Source: JAFMIX01 sp031371425 (GTDB lineage Bacteria > Verrucomicrobiota > Verrucomicrobiia > Limisphaerales > JAFMIX01). Taken from it: a stretch of DNA of 18,699 nt. The stretch lies in contig JANMJO010000013.1 in the NCBI GenBank assembly GCA_031371425.1, positions 1-18,699 on the forward strand, given 5' to 3'. Below, piece by piece: positions 1-7,205 of this stretch. The stretch's first letter is position 1, and each line of letters starts with the position of its first letter. The notes under the pieces are model-generated. The model was not told the DNA's origin, ran no database searches, and saw nothing but the letters and a program-made list of their open reading frames with translations. Both the position numbers and the translations under genes were made by a program.

Positions 1-545
1 CCATTCAAAATCCCAACCGCGCTTTCACAAGCGCGGCTACATCTGCGGCTACATCTGCGGCTACAACGGATGAAATGTGGCGCGTCGTGGCGGAGTCGGG
101 TGCGGGTTATGTGTGCATGCACATGCAGGGCACGCCGGCGACGATGCAGATTGAACCGCGCTATGGCGATGTGGTCAAAGAGGTCGGCGAGTTTTTTGTG
201 GAACGGTTGCGGCGGTTGCAAGCCTGTGGCGTGAGCGCGGAGCAGGTGGTTCTGGACGCGGGCATCGGTTTCGGGAAGACGCCGGAGCACAATTTGCAGT
301 TGCTCGCGGGGCTGCGGCAATTTACAAACAGCGGGAGGCCGTTGCTGCTCGGCGTTTCGCGGAAGTCGTTCATCGGAAAATTGCTGGGCACGGAGGCGGC
401 AAATCGCCTGCCCGCATCGCTCGCGGTGACGGCGCTGGCGGTGGCGGATGGCGTGCAGATGTTCCGCACACACGATGTGGGGGCGACGGTGCAGGCCATC
501 CGCATGGCGGAAAAGATTCTGGTGGCAGGTGGTGAACGGCGGTGA
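1..545 (+). CDS. folP: Dihydropteroate synthase, C-terminal part (5' end outside window)
   Basis: This enzyme condenses p-aminobenzoate with dihydropterin pyrophosphate in cytoplasmic folate synthesis. The frame is open from the window edge (base 3) to TGA at 543-545, so the N-terminal half is missing. Visible DHPS signatures, in order, are MHMQGTP, DAGIGFGKTPEHN, GVSRKSFIG and the terminal RTHDV, which supply the pterin and phosphate contacts (Lys and Arg of SRKS, Arg and His of RTHDV). Just before the helix EMWRVVAESG, where the family normally has a short DPEM-like segment, the frame runs through a low-complexity stretch of repeated Ser-Ala-Ala-Thr encoded by a hairpin plus 12-bp tandem repeats (17-68). 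The ATG at 75 is internal to the fold and is unlikely to be the true start. The gene is probably first in, or read into, the cdaA-cdaR-glmM operon. Family assignment is secure; whether the insert is tolerated is inferred from the intact motifs downstream. Confidence 0.93.
   Translation, partial: IQNPNRAFTSAATSAATSAATTDEMWRVVAESGAGYVCMHMQGTPATMQIEPRYGDVVKEVGEFFVERLRRLQACGVSAEQVVLDAGIGFGKTPEHNLQLLAGLRQFTNSGRPLLLGVSRKSFIGKLLGTEAANRLPASLAVTALAVADGVQMFRTHDVGATVQAIRMAEKILVAGGERR
17..68. repeat. Hairpin plus 12-bp tandem repeats read in frame inside folP
   Basis: Bases 17-24 (CCGCGCTT) and 29-36 (AAGCGCGG) form a perfect 8-bp stem with a 4-base loop. This runs into three 12-bp units, 33-44 and 45-56 (GCGGCTACATCT) and 57-68 (GCGGCTACAACG). 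The unit is four codons long, so copy-number change keeps the folP frame. A related TCGGCTGCTACATC core occurs in the inverted repeat at 12594-12684, which suggests a dispersed family. Confidence 0.8.
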
Positions 546-561
546 CAAGCGCCGGGAATTT

Positions 562-643
562 CCTAATCTTAATCTTAATCGTAATCCTAATCTTAATCGG
601 TCTGCACCGTGGATTACGATTAGGATTACGATTAGGATTACGA
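562..643. repeat. Facing arrays of a TAATCN hexamer (intergenic hairpin)
   Basis: The folP-cdaA gap is almost entirely a repeat. The left arm (562-599) is a run of TAATCT/TAATCG/TAATCC hexamers, and the right arm (611-643) is their reverse complement (GATTAC/GATTAG units). Together they would fold into one long hairpin. The same architecture recurs at 7669-7738. It lies inside the presumed operon, so it would sit in the mRNA just before the cdaA start. Confidence 0.85.
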
Positions 644-653
644 CCAAGTAGAA

Positions 654-1475
654 ATGAACTGGCATTATTTAGAAACCATGTGGCGCACCGCCGCTGTCGA
701 GATTTTGATTCTCGCGGTGGTGATCTACTACGCGTTCCGGTTTGTGCGAGGCACGCGCGGCGCGCCGGTGGTGACGGGGTTCGTCGTGGTGCTGGCGGCG
801 TTCGCGCTGGGCACGACGTTGCTGGACTTGAAAGTGTTGCGGTGGCTGCTGGGAACTTTCTCCGCATTCTTCGCGGTGGCAGTGGTGGTTATTTTCCAGC
901 CGGAGTTGCGGCGCATGCTGGCCGAACTCGGCAACCTCCCGCTGTTCAGCTCGGCGCACGAGCAGCGGGAGAACATCGAGGTCATCATCCAAACTGTGGA
1001 GCGGCTGGCGGACGTGCGCATCGGCGCGCTCATCGCCATCGAGCAGAATATCCAGTTGAGCGAGGCAGTGGAGGCGGGCATCAAGGTGGACTGCGAGGCC
1101 ACGCCGGAGATGCTGGAGACAATCTTCTTCCCGAACAACGCCATCCACGACGGCGGCGTGATCATCAAGGGCGACCGCATCACGCAGGCGGCGTGTATTT
1201 TTCCGCTGACGCAGCGGGCGGACTTGAGCAAGAGCCTCGGCACACGCCACCGCGCGGCCATCGGGTTGAGCGAGGAGACGGATGCAGTCGTCGTCGTCGT
1301 GAGCGAGGAGACGGGGGGGATTTCGCACGCCTACAAGGGGCAGTTCACGCGCGGGGTGACGCTGGAACAGTTGCGGGCATTCCTCACCTCGGTGCTGGTG
1401 AGTCCGGCGAAAAACCGCCACTGGCTGCGCTGGGTGCGCACCCGCGTGATAGAGCCGGCCAAGCCGAACTTGTGA
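654..1475 (+). CDS. cdaA: Diadenylate cyclase CdaA (c-di-AMP synthase)
   Basis: This membrane-bound enzyme joins two ATP into cyclic di-AMP, a messenger for osmotic and cell-wall homeostasis. The 273-residue protein has the family layout: about three N-terminal membrane segments within residues 12-80, a short coiled linker, then the DAC domain from about 95 to 250. The catalytic motifs are visible as HDGG (Asp166-Gly167-Gly168, where most relatives have Asp-Gly-Ala) and Thr-Arg-His-Arg (RHR at 198-200), followed by SEETGGIS. The start is the first ATG after the hexamer hairpin; MNWHYLETMW fits the usual short N-terminus, and no strong Shine-Dalgarno is seen. It is followed two bases later by the YbbR gene and then glmM, the conserved cdaA-cdaR-glmM order. 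Function is certain at family level. Confidence 0.95.
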   Translation: MNWHYLETMWRTAAVEILILAVVIYYAFRFVRGTRGAPVVTGFVVVLAAFALGTTLLDLKVLRWLLGTFSAFFAVAVVVIFQPELRRMLAELGNLPLFSSAHEQRENIEVIIQTVERLADVRIGALIAIEQNIQLSEAVEAGIKVDCEATPEMLETIFFPNNAIHDGGVIIKGDRITQAACIFPLTQRADLSKSLGTRHRAAIGLSEETDAVVVVVSEETGGISHAYKGQFTRGVTLEQLRAFLTSVLVSPAKNRHWLRWVRTRVIEPAKPNL

Positions 1476-1477
1476 TC

Positions 1478-1897
1478 ATGTTTTTGCGCGACCTCATCTT
1501 GAAAGATTTCTGGCTGAAACTATTTTCGCTGGCGCTGGCGGCGTTGATCTGGTTCACCGTGTCCGTCGCCATCCGCAACGAAACGGCCTTGAACAACGGC
1601 CTTGCAGGCGCACCGCCCCGCACCTTTTCGCTGCGCGTGAACCCCATGTCTGCCACGGCGGACGTGCGCGGCTTTCGCGTGAACCCGGAGTTCGTGGAGG
1701 TCACTGTGCGCGGCGAGCTAGGCAATTCCGAGAATCTCCAGGCCAAAGATATCCATGTGCTGGTGGACCTGACCGGCATCGAGCCGACGCACAATTCGCG
1801 CCGCCGTCTCGAAATCACCACGCCGCCCGGCGTGGAAGTCGTGCGCGTGATTCCTGCCGACGTGGAAATACTCGTGCCGGCCAAACGCACCCAATGA
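1478..1897 (+). CDS. cdaR: YbbR-domain protein (CdaR-like), single-repeat form
   Basis: This 139-residue protein is the presumed membrane partner and regulator of CdaA. A cytoplasmic stub MFLRDLILKDFWLK is followed by one hydrophobic segment (about residues 15-31, LFSLALAALIWFTVSVA) and a single extracytoplasmic YbbR-type beta domain (about 45-135) with the characteristic VEVTVRGE and VDLTGI strands. CdaR of Firmicutes carries several YbbR repeats, so this is a minimal version. The ATG at 1478 follows the cdaA stop by two bases, which implies translational coupling. The same frame is open upstream through cdaA, but that extension is an out-of-frame shadow of cdaA. The glmM start is seven bases downstream. 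The call rests on the TM-plus-YbbR layout and the operon position. Confidence 0.88.
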   Translation: MFLRDLILKDFWLKLFSLALAALIWFTVSVAIRNETALNNGLAGAPPRTFSLRVNPMSATADVRGFRVNPEFVEVTVRGELGNSENLQAKDIHVLVDLTGIEPTHNSRRRLEITTPPGVEVVRVIPADVEILVPAKRTQ

Positions 1898-1904
1898 TTT
1901 TCCT

Positions 1905-3290
1905 ATGAACACAACCAAACGCATCTTCGGCACGGACGGCGTCCGCGGCACCGCCAACATCGAACCCGTCACCGCCGAAACCGCGCTCAAGCTCGGCTGC
2001 GCCGTCGCCCACGTCTTCAAGAACCTCCAGTCCCACGCGCGAGGCCATCGCGGCAAGCACCAAATCGTCATCGGCAAGGACACGCGCCTCTCCGGCTACA
2101 TGCTGGAGAACGCCATCTCCTCCGGCATCCTTTCGATGGGCGTGGACGTGTTGCTCATCGGGCCGCTGCCCACGCCGGGCGTGGCCTACGCGACACGCAG
2201 TTTGCGCGCCGATGCGGGCATCGTCATCACCGCCTCGCACAATCCGTATGCGGACAATGGCATCAAATTCTTCCGGGGCGATGGCTACAAGCTTGACGAA
2301 AAAATCGAGAGTCAGATCGAGGAACTGGTTTTCAGCGGGGCGATTGAAGGCATCCGCCCCACCTCCGAGGCCATCGGCAAGGCCGTGCGTATTGATGACG
2401 CGCTGGGCCGCTACATCGAATACGCCAAGTCCAGTTTCCCCCGTGGCATGACGCTTGAAGGCGTGCGCATCGTCGTGGACTGCGCCAACGGCGCCGCCTA
2501 CAAATCCACGCCCTGCGTCCTGCGCGAGCTCGGCGCGGAAGTCATCGTCTATGGTGACCGCCCCGACGGCATGAACATCAACCGCGATTGCGGCTCGATG
2601 CACCCGGAACTCGTCTGCCAGAAAACCCTCGAGCACAAGGCGCACATCGGCCTCGCGCACGACGGCGATGCCGACCGCCTGCTGCTGTGCGACGAGACCG
2701 GCAAGCTGATTGACGGCGACGACATCATGGCCATCGCCGGCCTGAACATGCTGCAGATGGGCGTGCTGGAAAACCGCACGCTCGTGACTACCGTGATGAG
2801 CAACGCCGGATTGGAAGCCGCCATCACCGCCGCTGGCGGCAAGGTCATCCGCACCGCCGTGGGCGACAAGAATGTGATAGATGACATGCTGCGCGGCGGT
2901 TACAACCTCGGCGGCGAGCAGAGCGGGCACATGATCTTCCGCGATTTCAGCACCACTGGCGACGGCCTTGTCAGCGCGCTGCAGATGCTCAGCATCATGC
3001 GCCTTGCTGGAAAACCCTTGAGCGAACTCGCCAAATGCTGGACGCGCTATCCACAGATCGTCACCAACGTGAAGGTGCGCGAGAAAATCCCCTTCGACCA
3101 GCTCGACGGCGTGAACCAGCTCGTCGCCGCCGCCGAAGCTGCGGTGAAGCTGGATGGCGGGCGTCTGCTGCTGCGCTACTCCGGCACCGAGCCGAAGGCG
3201 CGGCTGCTGATCGAGGGCCGCGATCAGGCTGTGCTGGAAAAGTGGAGCGCGAAAATCTGCGACGCCATCAAGAAGCAAATCGGGGCGTGA
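1905..3290 (+). CDS. glmM: Phosphoglucosamine mutase GlmM
   Basis: GlmM converts glucosamine-6-phosphate to glucosamine-1-phosphate in UDP-GlcNAc synthesis, the entry to peptidoglycan and LPS. The 461-residue protein has all four family elements: start motif FGTDGVRG, catalytic phosphoserine loop TASHNP (Ser111), metal-binding DGDADR (Asp253, Asp255, Asp257), sugar-binding GEQSGH (Glu338-His342) and the phosphate-binding loop RYSGTEP (Arg424 onward). Length is slightly above the usual 445-450. It closes the cdaA-cdaR-glmM operon, seven bases after cdaR. In other bacteria CdaA physically interacts with GlmM, which links c-di-AMP to wall precursor supply. Nothing is odd apart from a short insertion-like stretch near the N-terminus (around HVFKNLQSHARGHRGKHQ). 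Confidence 0.97.
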   Translation: MNTTKRIFGTDGVRGTANIEPVTAETALKLGCAVAHVFKNLQSHARGHRGKHQIVIGKDTRLSGYMLENAISSGILSMGVDVLLIGPLPTPGVAYATRSLRADAGIVITASHNPYADNGIKFFRGDGYKLDEKIESQIEELVFSGAIEGIRPTSEAIGKAVRIDDALGRYIEYAKSSFPRGMTLEGVRIVVDCANGAAYKSTPCVLRELGAEVIVYGDRPDGMNINRDCGSMHPELVCQKTLEHKAHIGLAHDGDADRLLLCDETGKLIDGDDIMAIAGLNMLQMGVLENRTLVTTVMSNAGLEAAITAAGGKVIRTAVGDKNVIDDMLRGGYNLGGEQSGHMIFRDFSTTGDGLVSALQMLSIMRLAGKPLSELAKCWTRYPQIVTNVKVREKIPFDQLDGVNQLVAAAEAAVKLDGGRLLLRYSGTEPKARLLIEGRDQAVLEKWSAKICDAIKKQIGA

Positions 3291-3313
3291 GTTCGCCGGC
3301 AGACTTCAGAGAT

Positions 3314-3347
3314 TTTCGCAGATAAAAATCTGCGCTCGACTGCGAAA
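3314..3347. terminator. Hairpin between convergent glmM and pseudopilin genes
   Basis: A perfect stem CGCAGAT (3317-3323) / ATCTGCG (3328-3334) with an AAAA loop lies between the two convergent genes, and an alternative pairing TTTCGCAG (3314-3321) / CTGCGAAA (3340-3347) overlaps it. There is no clean U-run directly after the stem on either strand (the closest is CTTTTTC at 3360-3365), so a terminator role is only plausible. It may instead be another dispersed palindrome. Confidence 0.4.
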
Positions 3348-3364
3348 TCTGCGGTCAAACTTTT

Positions 3365-4333
3365 TCACGGCAGCGTCAAAATCTCCGGCCTCAATCTTCC
3401 CACGAATTGATCGGGCAGATTCTTGTCCAGCGAGCCGGCCTGCATTTTTTCCAAACCCACATGGCCGTCGCAGAAGACGACGTTGGCCTTTTGCGCGTGG
3501 CGGAAGTGGGCGGTGGCTTCGGCGGTGTTGGTGCTGACGTAGAAAAATTCTTCAAGCATGGGATTCTCCGGCGAGGCGGGAGCGAGGAAGGTGTTGATCT
3601 GCCCGGCGTCGGCGAAGAGCGCGGTGGCGGAGGTGCGCGTGACTTTGGCAAGGTTCACGAGCGGTAGGTTGGGGGAGGCAGCGAGCTGGAGGTTCACGCC
3701 GTAGCCGTAGGTTCTGGTGTTGGCCTTGAGTTTGAAGCTGGCGAGGGCGTCGTTGAGCGAGGGGCAGGTTTCCACGCCGCGACCTTGCAGATACGGATAC
3801 AGCGCGCCGGTGGCGGGGTCGAAGGTGCGCTCGCCTTCCGCACCTGCGCCGAGCCAGCCGAACCAGTAGAGCTGGCCGCCGTTCGTCGCGCCGGCGTTGT
3901 AGCGGAAACAATTCCCGCCGTTGTCGTCAAAATACATCTGCGCGGCGAGGCCGAGCTGGCGCAGATTGGAGACGCACTTGATGCGCCGGGCGGATTCCTT
4001 GCTGCGGGCGAGCGCGGGCAGCAGCAGCCCCGCCAGCATGGAAATGACGGCGATGACTACGAGCAATTCGATGAGGGTGAAGGCAAAACCGTTTCGAGTT
4101 TCGAGTTTCGAGTTTCGAGTTGAGGCGGTCTCGCGGTGGAATGATTCCACGCAGTTTTTGCAGATGCAGGCGCGGTTGCGGAGTTCCGCCGGGACGCGGG
4201 CGAGGAGCGCGGCGGGGAATTCCACGCCGGCGCACCAGCACGGGGTTTTGCCGGGCGCGCCGGTGCAGAGCTGGCAGGCATTCGGCCCGGCGCAGAGCGG
4301 GCAGCGGTCGGTGCTGGAGGCTTCGCGGTTCAT
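3365..4333 (-). CDS. Cysteine-rich CWC domain fused to an H-X9-DG type pseudopilin
   Basis: This 322-residue reading frame has two parts. Residues 11-62 are a cysteine-rich CWC domain: Cys11, Cys14, Cys20, Cys23, Cys32, Cys34, Cys56, Cys58 and Cys61, with the family pattern PCWC...ELRNRACICKNC. After a repeat-encoded linker (STRNSKLETRN, residues 71-81) comes a type IV prepilin N-terminus, FTLIELLVVIAVISMLAGLLLPALA, with cleavage expected between Ala84 and Phe85 and Glu89 at +5. A pseudopilin body ends in H-AQKANVVFC-DG, an exact H-X9-DG motif. The start ATG (4333) overlaps the stop of the upstream gene by four bases (ATGA), which fixes it; no ATG, GTG or TTG lies between the CWC domain and the prepilin motif. 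Prepilin leaders are normally under about 30 residues, so an 84-residue leader is abnormal. It is probably the last gene of the B12-riboswitch transcript. Confidence 0.82.
   Translation of the reverse strand: MNREASSTDRCPLCAGPNACQLCTGAPGKTPCWCAGVEFPAALLARVPAELRNRACICKNCVESFHRETASTRNSKLETRNGFAFTLIELLVVIAVISMLAGLLLPALARSKESARRIKCVSNLRQLGLAAQMYFDDNGGNCFRYNAGATNGGQLYWFGWLGAGAEGERTFDPATGALYPYLQGRGVETCPSLNDALASFKLKANTRTYGYGVNLQLAASPNLPLVNLAKVTRTSATALFADAGQINTFLAPASPENPMLEEFFYVSTNTAEATAHFRHAQKANVVFCDGHVGLEKMQAGSLDKNLPDQFVGRLRPEILTLP
4091..4121. repeat. 7-bp tandem repeat (GTTTCGA)4 inside the CWC-pseudopilin gene
   Basis: Four perfect copies of GTTTCGA (4091-4118) plus GTT. Because the unit is not a multiple of three, each copy gained or lost shifts the frame. 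Read on the minus strand the array encodes NSKLETRN and joins the CWC domain to the prepilin domain. Loss of one copy would bring a TAG into frame 11 codons past the array. Confidence 0.9.
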
Positions 4334-5301
4334 GGTCTTTCGGCGCGCACGCGGTAGAAATATTTTGCGGAGGGCGCGTTGGTGTCTTGCAGGAGGAGCG
4401 TTGTTCCCGTGCCGCTGACGGTGGGTGAAATGTTCGCCCACGTTTGCAAATCTGCCGTGCGTTCCAGCGTGTAGAAAAAGTTTGTGCGACTGGTGAGCTG
4501 CGCTTGCCAGAGGTTGTTGGTGCGGGCGATGGAAAGATTCTGCACGGCGGGCGGCGGTGTGGTGATGATGATGTTGTCCACGACGCCGTGGGCGAGCAGG
4601 GAGTCGGTCGTGCCGGCGTCGCTCCAACTGATGACGGCGAAGCGGTCGAAGCGGAAATCGCGGGTGGCGCTAAAGATCACGTCCGGGATTGGGCCGAACG
4701 CCGCGCCGTTGCGGGTCATGGTGGTGGTGAGGGTGCGGTTGGCGGCGGTGTAGCTCATGGCGATGTGGAAGAGCGCGCCGGGATCGAGAGCGAGAGGGTA
4801 GGCGAACTGGGTGGAGAACTGGTTGTTGCTGGCGATGAGGGTGGGCGAGATGGTATCGCCGAAACCGGCGTCTGGAAAATAATCGAACTCGCAGGTGTTG
4901 CGTGCGCCGTGGGCGGAATTGACGCCGGTGCCGCGCCAGAGGTTGGAGTTGGTGGCGTTGTTGAAATTGAGGAGGCCGATGGTGAATTCGAAGGCGTTGG
5001 TCTTGCCGGGCGTGACGCCGGTGGCAAGGTCGGTCAGCCGCAGGTCGAAGGCGAAACTGAAGTCGTCCTGTTTCGCGAGGATGGTGACGAACGGTCGCCA
5101 GAAATAACTGTTGGAGCGCGAGGAATCCCAGGTGACGGCGATGTTTTGGTTGGTGGGATTCCAAGTGAACAGGTTGGTATCGCCGAAAATCTGCCAGCCG
5201 TTGGCGACGGGGTTGCTGGAGAAATCCTCCGTCCACGTCGCGGCGGCGAGCGGCGCGGCGAGCAGCAGGGCGAGGAAGATTTGGGACAGCGACCGGCTCA
5301 T
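4330..5301 (-). CDS. Secreted beta-rich protein of unknown function
   Basis: I do not recognise a named family. The ATG at 5301 gives 323 residues that begin with a clear signal peptide (MSRSLSQIFLALLLAAPLAAA, cleavage near residue 21); an upstream TTG would add six residues with no benefit. The mature part starts TWTEDFSSNPVANGW, a pattern seen in concanavalin/LamG-like beta-sandwich proteins, and continues with alternating hydrophobic strands rich in Asn, Thr and aromatic residues to about residue 235. After a proline hinge (TPPPAVQNL) a second small beta domain contains FYTLERTADLQTWANI and ends KYFYRVRAERP. This resembles the C-terminal module common in secreted Verrucomicrobia proteins (from memory of the family, not searched). 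The stop overlaps the next gene by four bases, so the two are translationally coupled. It probably shares the B12-riboswitch transcript; the gap from the upstream stop is about 60 bases. Confidence 0.8.
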   Translation of the reverse strand: MSRSLSQIFLALLLAAPLAAATWTEDFSSNPVANGWQIFGDTNLFTWNPTNQNIAVTWDSSRSNSYFWRPFVTILAKQDDFSFAFDLRLTDLATGVTPGKTNAFEFTIGLLNFNNATNSNLWRGTGVNSAHGARNTCEFDYFPDAGFGDTISPTLIASNNQFSTQFAYPLALDPGALFHIAMSYTAANRTLTTTMTRNGAAFGPIPDVIFSATRDFRFDRFAVISWSDAGTTDSLLAHGVVDNIIITTPPPAVQNLSIARTNNLWQAQLTSRTNFFYTLERTADLQTWANISPTVSGTGTTLLLQDTNAPSAKYFYRVRAERP

Positions 5302-5363
5302 GGGGAATTTACCGCGCAACGTCCGGGGGCGCGGATCGCGCCCGGACGTTGGCGGGGATTTAT

Positions 5364-7064
5364 TTATTTACGAGTGCCGCCAAGGAGGATGACGGTGTTG
5401 GTGAAACCATTCGGGTAGTAGAGGCCGCTCGCGTTGGTTTTGATCCAACTCACGTCGCCGGTGAGTTTGAGCGTGGGTTGGTTGGTGAAGGTGACCCAGC
5501 CGAGCAGCGAGCCTTTGCCCATGTAGAGCGGGACGTAGAGTGGCCACTGGCCAGCTTTGGAGATGCTGGTGGATTGGTTGATGCCGGCGGTGTCGGATAA
5601 TGCGCCGCTCAACGTGACCGCGCCGTTGGTCTTGACGGTGGCTTTGCCGTAACTGCCGTAGCTGGGTGCGCTGTCGCCGTTGCTGTCGGTGAGGAGTGTG
5701 AATGTGTAAACGCCGACCTGCGGGGCGACGTTCGCCGTGCTGAACACGGCGCGGTCGCCGAGCAGCGGGGCGGTCCAGACGCCGTCGCTGACGGTGCCGG
5801 TGACTTGGTCGGCGGCGGCGGCGGTGAGCAGTTGCAATTTGACGGTGAGTGGGGATTTGCCCGCGCGAACCACGGTGGCGGTGGCTTGGTGGTTCGAGCC
5901 GAAAGTTCCGGCGAGGATGTGGTTGCCGCCTTCGATCAGAATTTTTCCGTTGAACGTGCGCGTGCGTGTGGTGGTGAAGTTGAAGTAGCCGGAGCTGCCG
6001 TGCCGCACGCCGGTGTTCTCGTAGAACAATCCGTTGTAAGCGGCGATGGGCACGGGCTTGGTCAGCGTGGCGGTGCTGCTGGTGACGGAGCTGGAGGCGC
6101 TGGTGATGACGACCTTGTAGTCGCCAGCGTTTGCAGAATCGAGCGCGTGGTCAAGGGTCAGGGTGGCGCTCGTCGCGCCGGCGATGGCAAGGCCGTTGCA
6201 GAACCATTGATACGCCACGGGCGAGTAGTTAGTGGCGACGACGCTGAAGGTGACGCTGGTGGCGGGGTTGGTCACGTTGCGGCTGACGGGTTGCGTGAGG
6301 ATGAGTGGCGGCACGGACGCGATGGCGTCAATTTCCGATTTGCCGCTGATGACGTCCACGCGGACGTAGCTGATGGAGTCGAGGCTGACGGGGTTGCCAT
6401 TCGTGTCCTGCGCCCACGAGATGTCGTAGCCCGCGCCGCCCGCCGAGCCGGCGTAGAGCGTGCGGATCTGGGAGAGCGTCGCACCGGCAAAACTATCGGG
6501 CGTCAAGGCCGGGTTGAGCGGCGTCTGGAAATCCGCGCTGCCGTCGCTCGGGAACAAGGCGTCCACGGTGGGCGCGAGGTTGGTGTTGAGCAGGAAAAAG
6601 TTTATGCCGTCCTGGCTGACGGAGACGCGCGTGAGGCCGGAGTTATCGCCGAAGAAAGATGCGTCGGTGGCGGGGGTGCCGACCCAGTCCCACAAGTCGA
6701 AGTCGTAGTCGTTGGTGATGATGAACCCGGAGTTGCCGTAGATGATGAAGTCGAGGTTGAACTTGTTGCTCGAACTGTTCGCGATGGGCGCGCTGAACCG
6801 CAGAGTCAACGAGCCGCCCGCTCCGACGGACACAATCTGGTTCGTGCCGTAAGGCGGGTCGAAGGGGTCGGTCGCATCGAAGTAGGGGTTGACCTGCGAG
6901 GGGACGCCGAGCGAGGTGTCGGTGTGGTTGGTGAAGCCTGCGCTCACGCCCGCGCCGGGCGTGTAGGCGACAACGGAGTCCGCGAATTGCGCGTGACTGG
7001 TGGAGATGAGTGCGGCGACGAACAGGCCGGCCAAAGCCGACCACGACAGACGGAGGTTTTTCAT
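5364..7064 (-). CDS. Secreted Ig-like-domain protein under a cobalamin riboswitch
   Basis: The 566-residue protein (ATG at 7064; a TTG five codons earlier is less likely) has a signal peptide ending ISTSHAQ near residue 26. Three regions follow. Residues 27-251 form a beta-rich domain with FADSVVAYTPGAG, GGSLTLRFSAP, NLDFIIYGNSGF and SYVRVDVISGKSEIDAIASV; I associate this pattern with secreted proteins annotated only as cell-surface proteins. Residues 252-335 are an Ig-like domain (YQWFCNGLAIAGATSATLTL ... AGDYKVVITS). Residues 336-566 are a Gly/Thr-rich beta domain starting YNGLFYENTGV and ending WPLYVPLYMGKGSLLGW, of a kind frequent in Verrucomicrobia. No catalytic motif, sorting signal or TonB box is visible. 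The leader holds a cobalamin riboswitch on the same strand (7432-7580), so expression is probably B12-responsive. A role in binding or salvaging corrinoids is inference from regulation only. Confidence 0.85.
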   Translation of the reverse strand: MKNLRLSWSALAGLFVAALISTSHAQFADSVVAYTPGAGVSAGFTNHTDTSLGVPSQVNPYFDATDPFDPPYGTNQIVSVGAGGSLTLRFSAPIANSSSNKFNLDFIIYGNSGFIITNDYDFDLWDWVGTPATDASFFGDNSGLTRVSVSQDGINFFLLNTNLAPTVDALFPSDGSADFQTPLNPALTPDSFAGATLSQIRTLYAGSAGGAGYDISWAQDTNGNPVSLDSISYVRVDVISGKSEIDAIASVPPLILTQPVSRNVTNPATSVTFSVVATNYSPVAYQWFCNGLAIAGATSATLTLDHALDSANAGDYKVVITSASSSVTSSTATLTKPVPIAAYNGLFYENTGVRHGSSGYFNFTTTRTRTFNGKILIEGGNHILAGTFGSNHQATATVVRAGKSPLTVKLQLLTAAAADQVTGTVSDGVWTAPLLGDRAVFSTANVAPQVGVYTFTLLTDSNGDSAPSYGSYGKATVKTNGAVTLSGALSDTAGINQSTSISKAGQWPLYVPLYMGKGSLLGWVTFTNQPTLKLTGDVSWIKTNASGLYYPNGFTNTVILLGGTRK

Positions 7065-7140
7065 TTGCTGATCTTTCAATTTTGTCCCGCGCAGAACGCG
7101 GAACGGTTTTTCTGATTGAGAGACCAGAGCGGAGAGTCAA

Positions 7141-7201
7141 GGGTTTGGAGTTCCGCCTTCTAGCGGTCCGGCGGTCCGCCTGAAGGCGGAACTCCGAACC
7201 C
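7141..7201. repeat. Dispersed ~60-bp palindrome (GGAGTTCCGCC family), copy 1
   Basis: Arms 7141-7160 and 7182-7201 are inverted with one mismatch in 20. The loop (7161-7181) is itself GC-rich and partly self-complementary. The arm core TTTGGAGTTCCGC and its complement GCGGAACTCCAAA also form the inner part of the nested repeat at 9091-9217, so at least two copies lie in this window. Here it lies in the untranslated leader between the candidate terminator (7206-7246) and the start of the secreted protein gene. Confidence 0.8.
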
Positions 7202-7205
7202 TGCG

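Noticed and set aside
33..68. CRISPR-like direct repeats
   Set aside because: The units are 12 bp and contiguous with no spacers, and are read in frame within folP. No cas genes are present.
542..1477. Long plus-strand open frame upstream of and in phase with cdaR, covering cdaA
   Set aside because: It overlaps the clearly real cdaA in another frame, has Arg/Gly-rich low-quality composition, and the YbbR protein has a natural start at 1478.
1815..3278. 487-codon open frame antisense to glmM
   Set aside because: It is a GC-rich shadow of a complete, motif-rich glmM. Its translation shows no recognisable domain.
4334..4627. N-terminal extension of the CWC-pseudopilin frame to 4627
   Set aside because: The extension is the shadow of the upstream secreted protein (poly-His, Arg-rich). 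The ATGA overlap at 4333 gives the real start.
5805..7115. 436-codon plus-strand frame antisense to the secreted Ig-like protein
   Set aside because: The composition is Gly/Val/Arg-rich without domains, while the minus-strand protein has a signal peptide, an Ig-like domain and a riboswitch.
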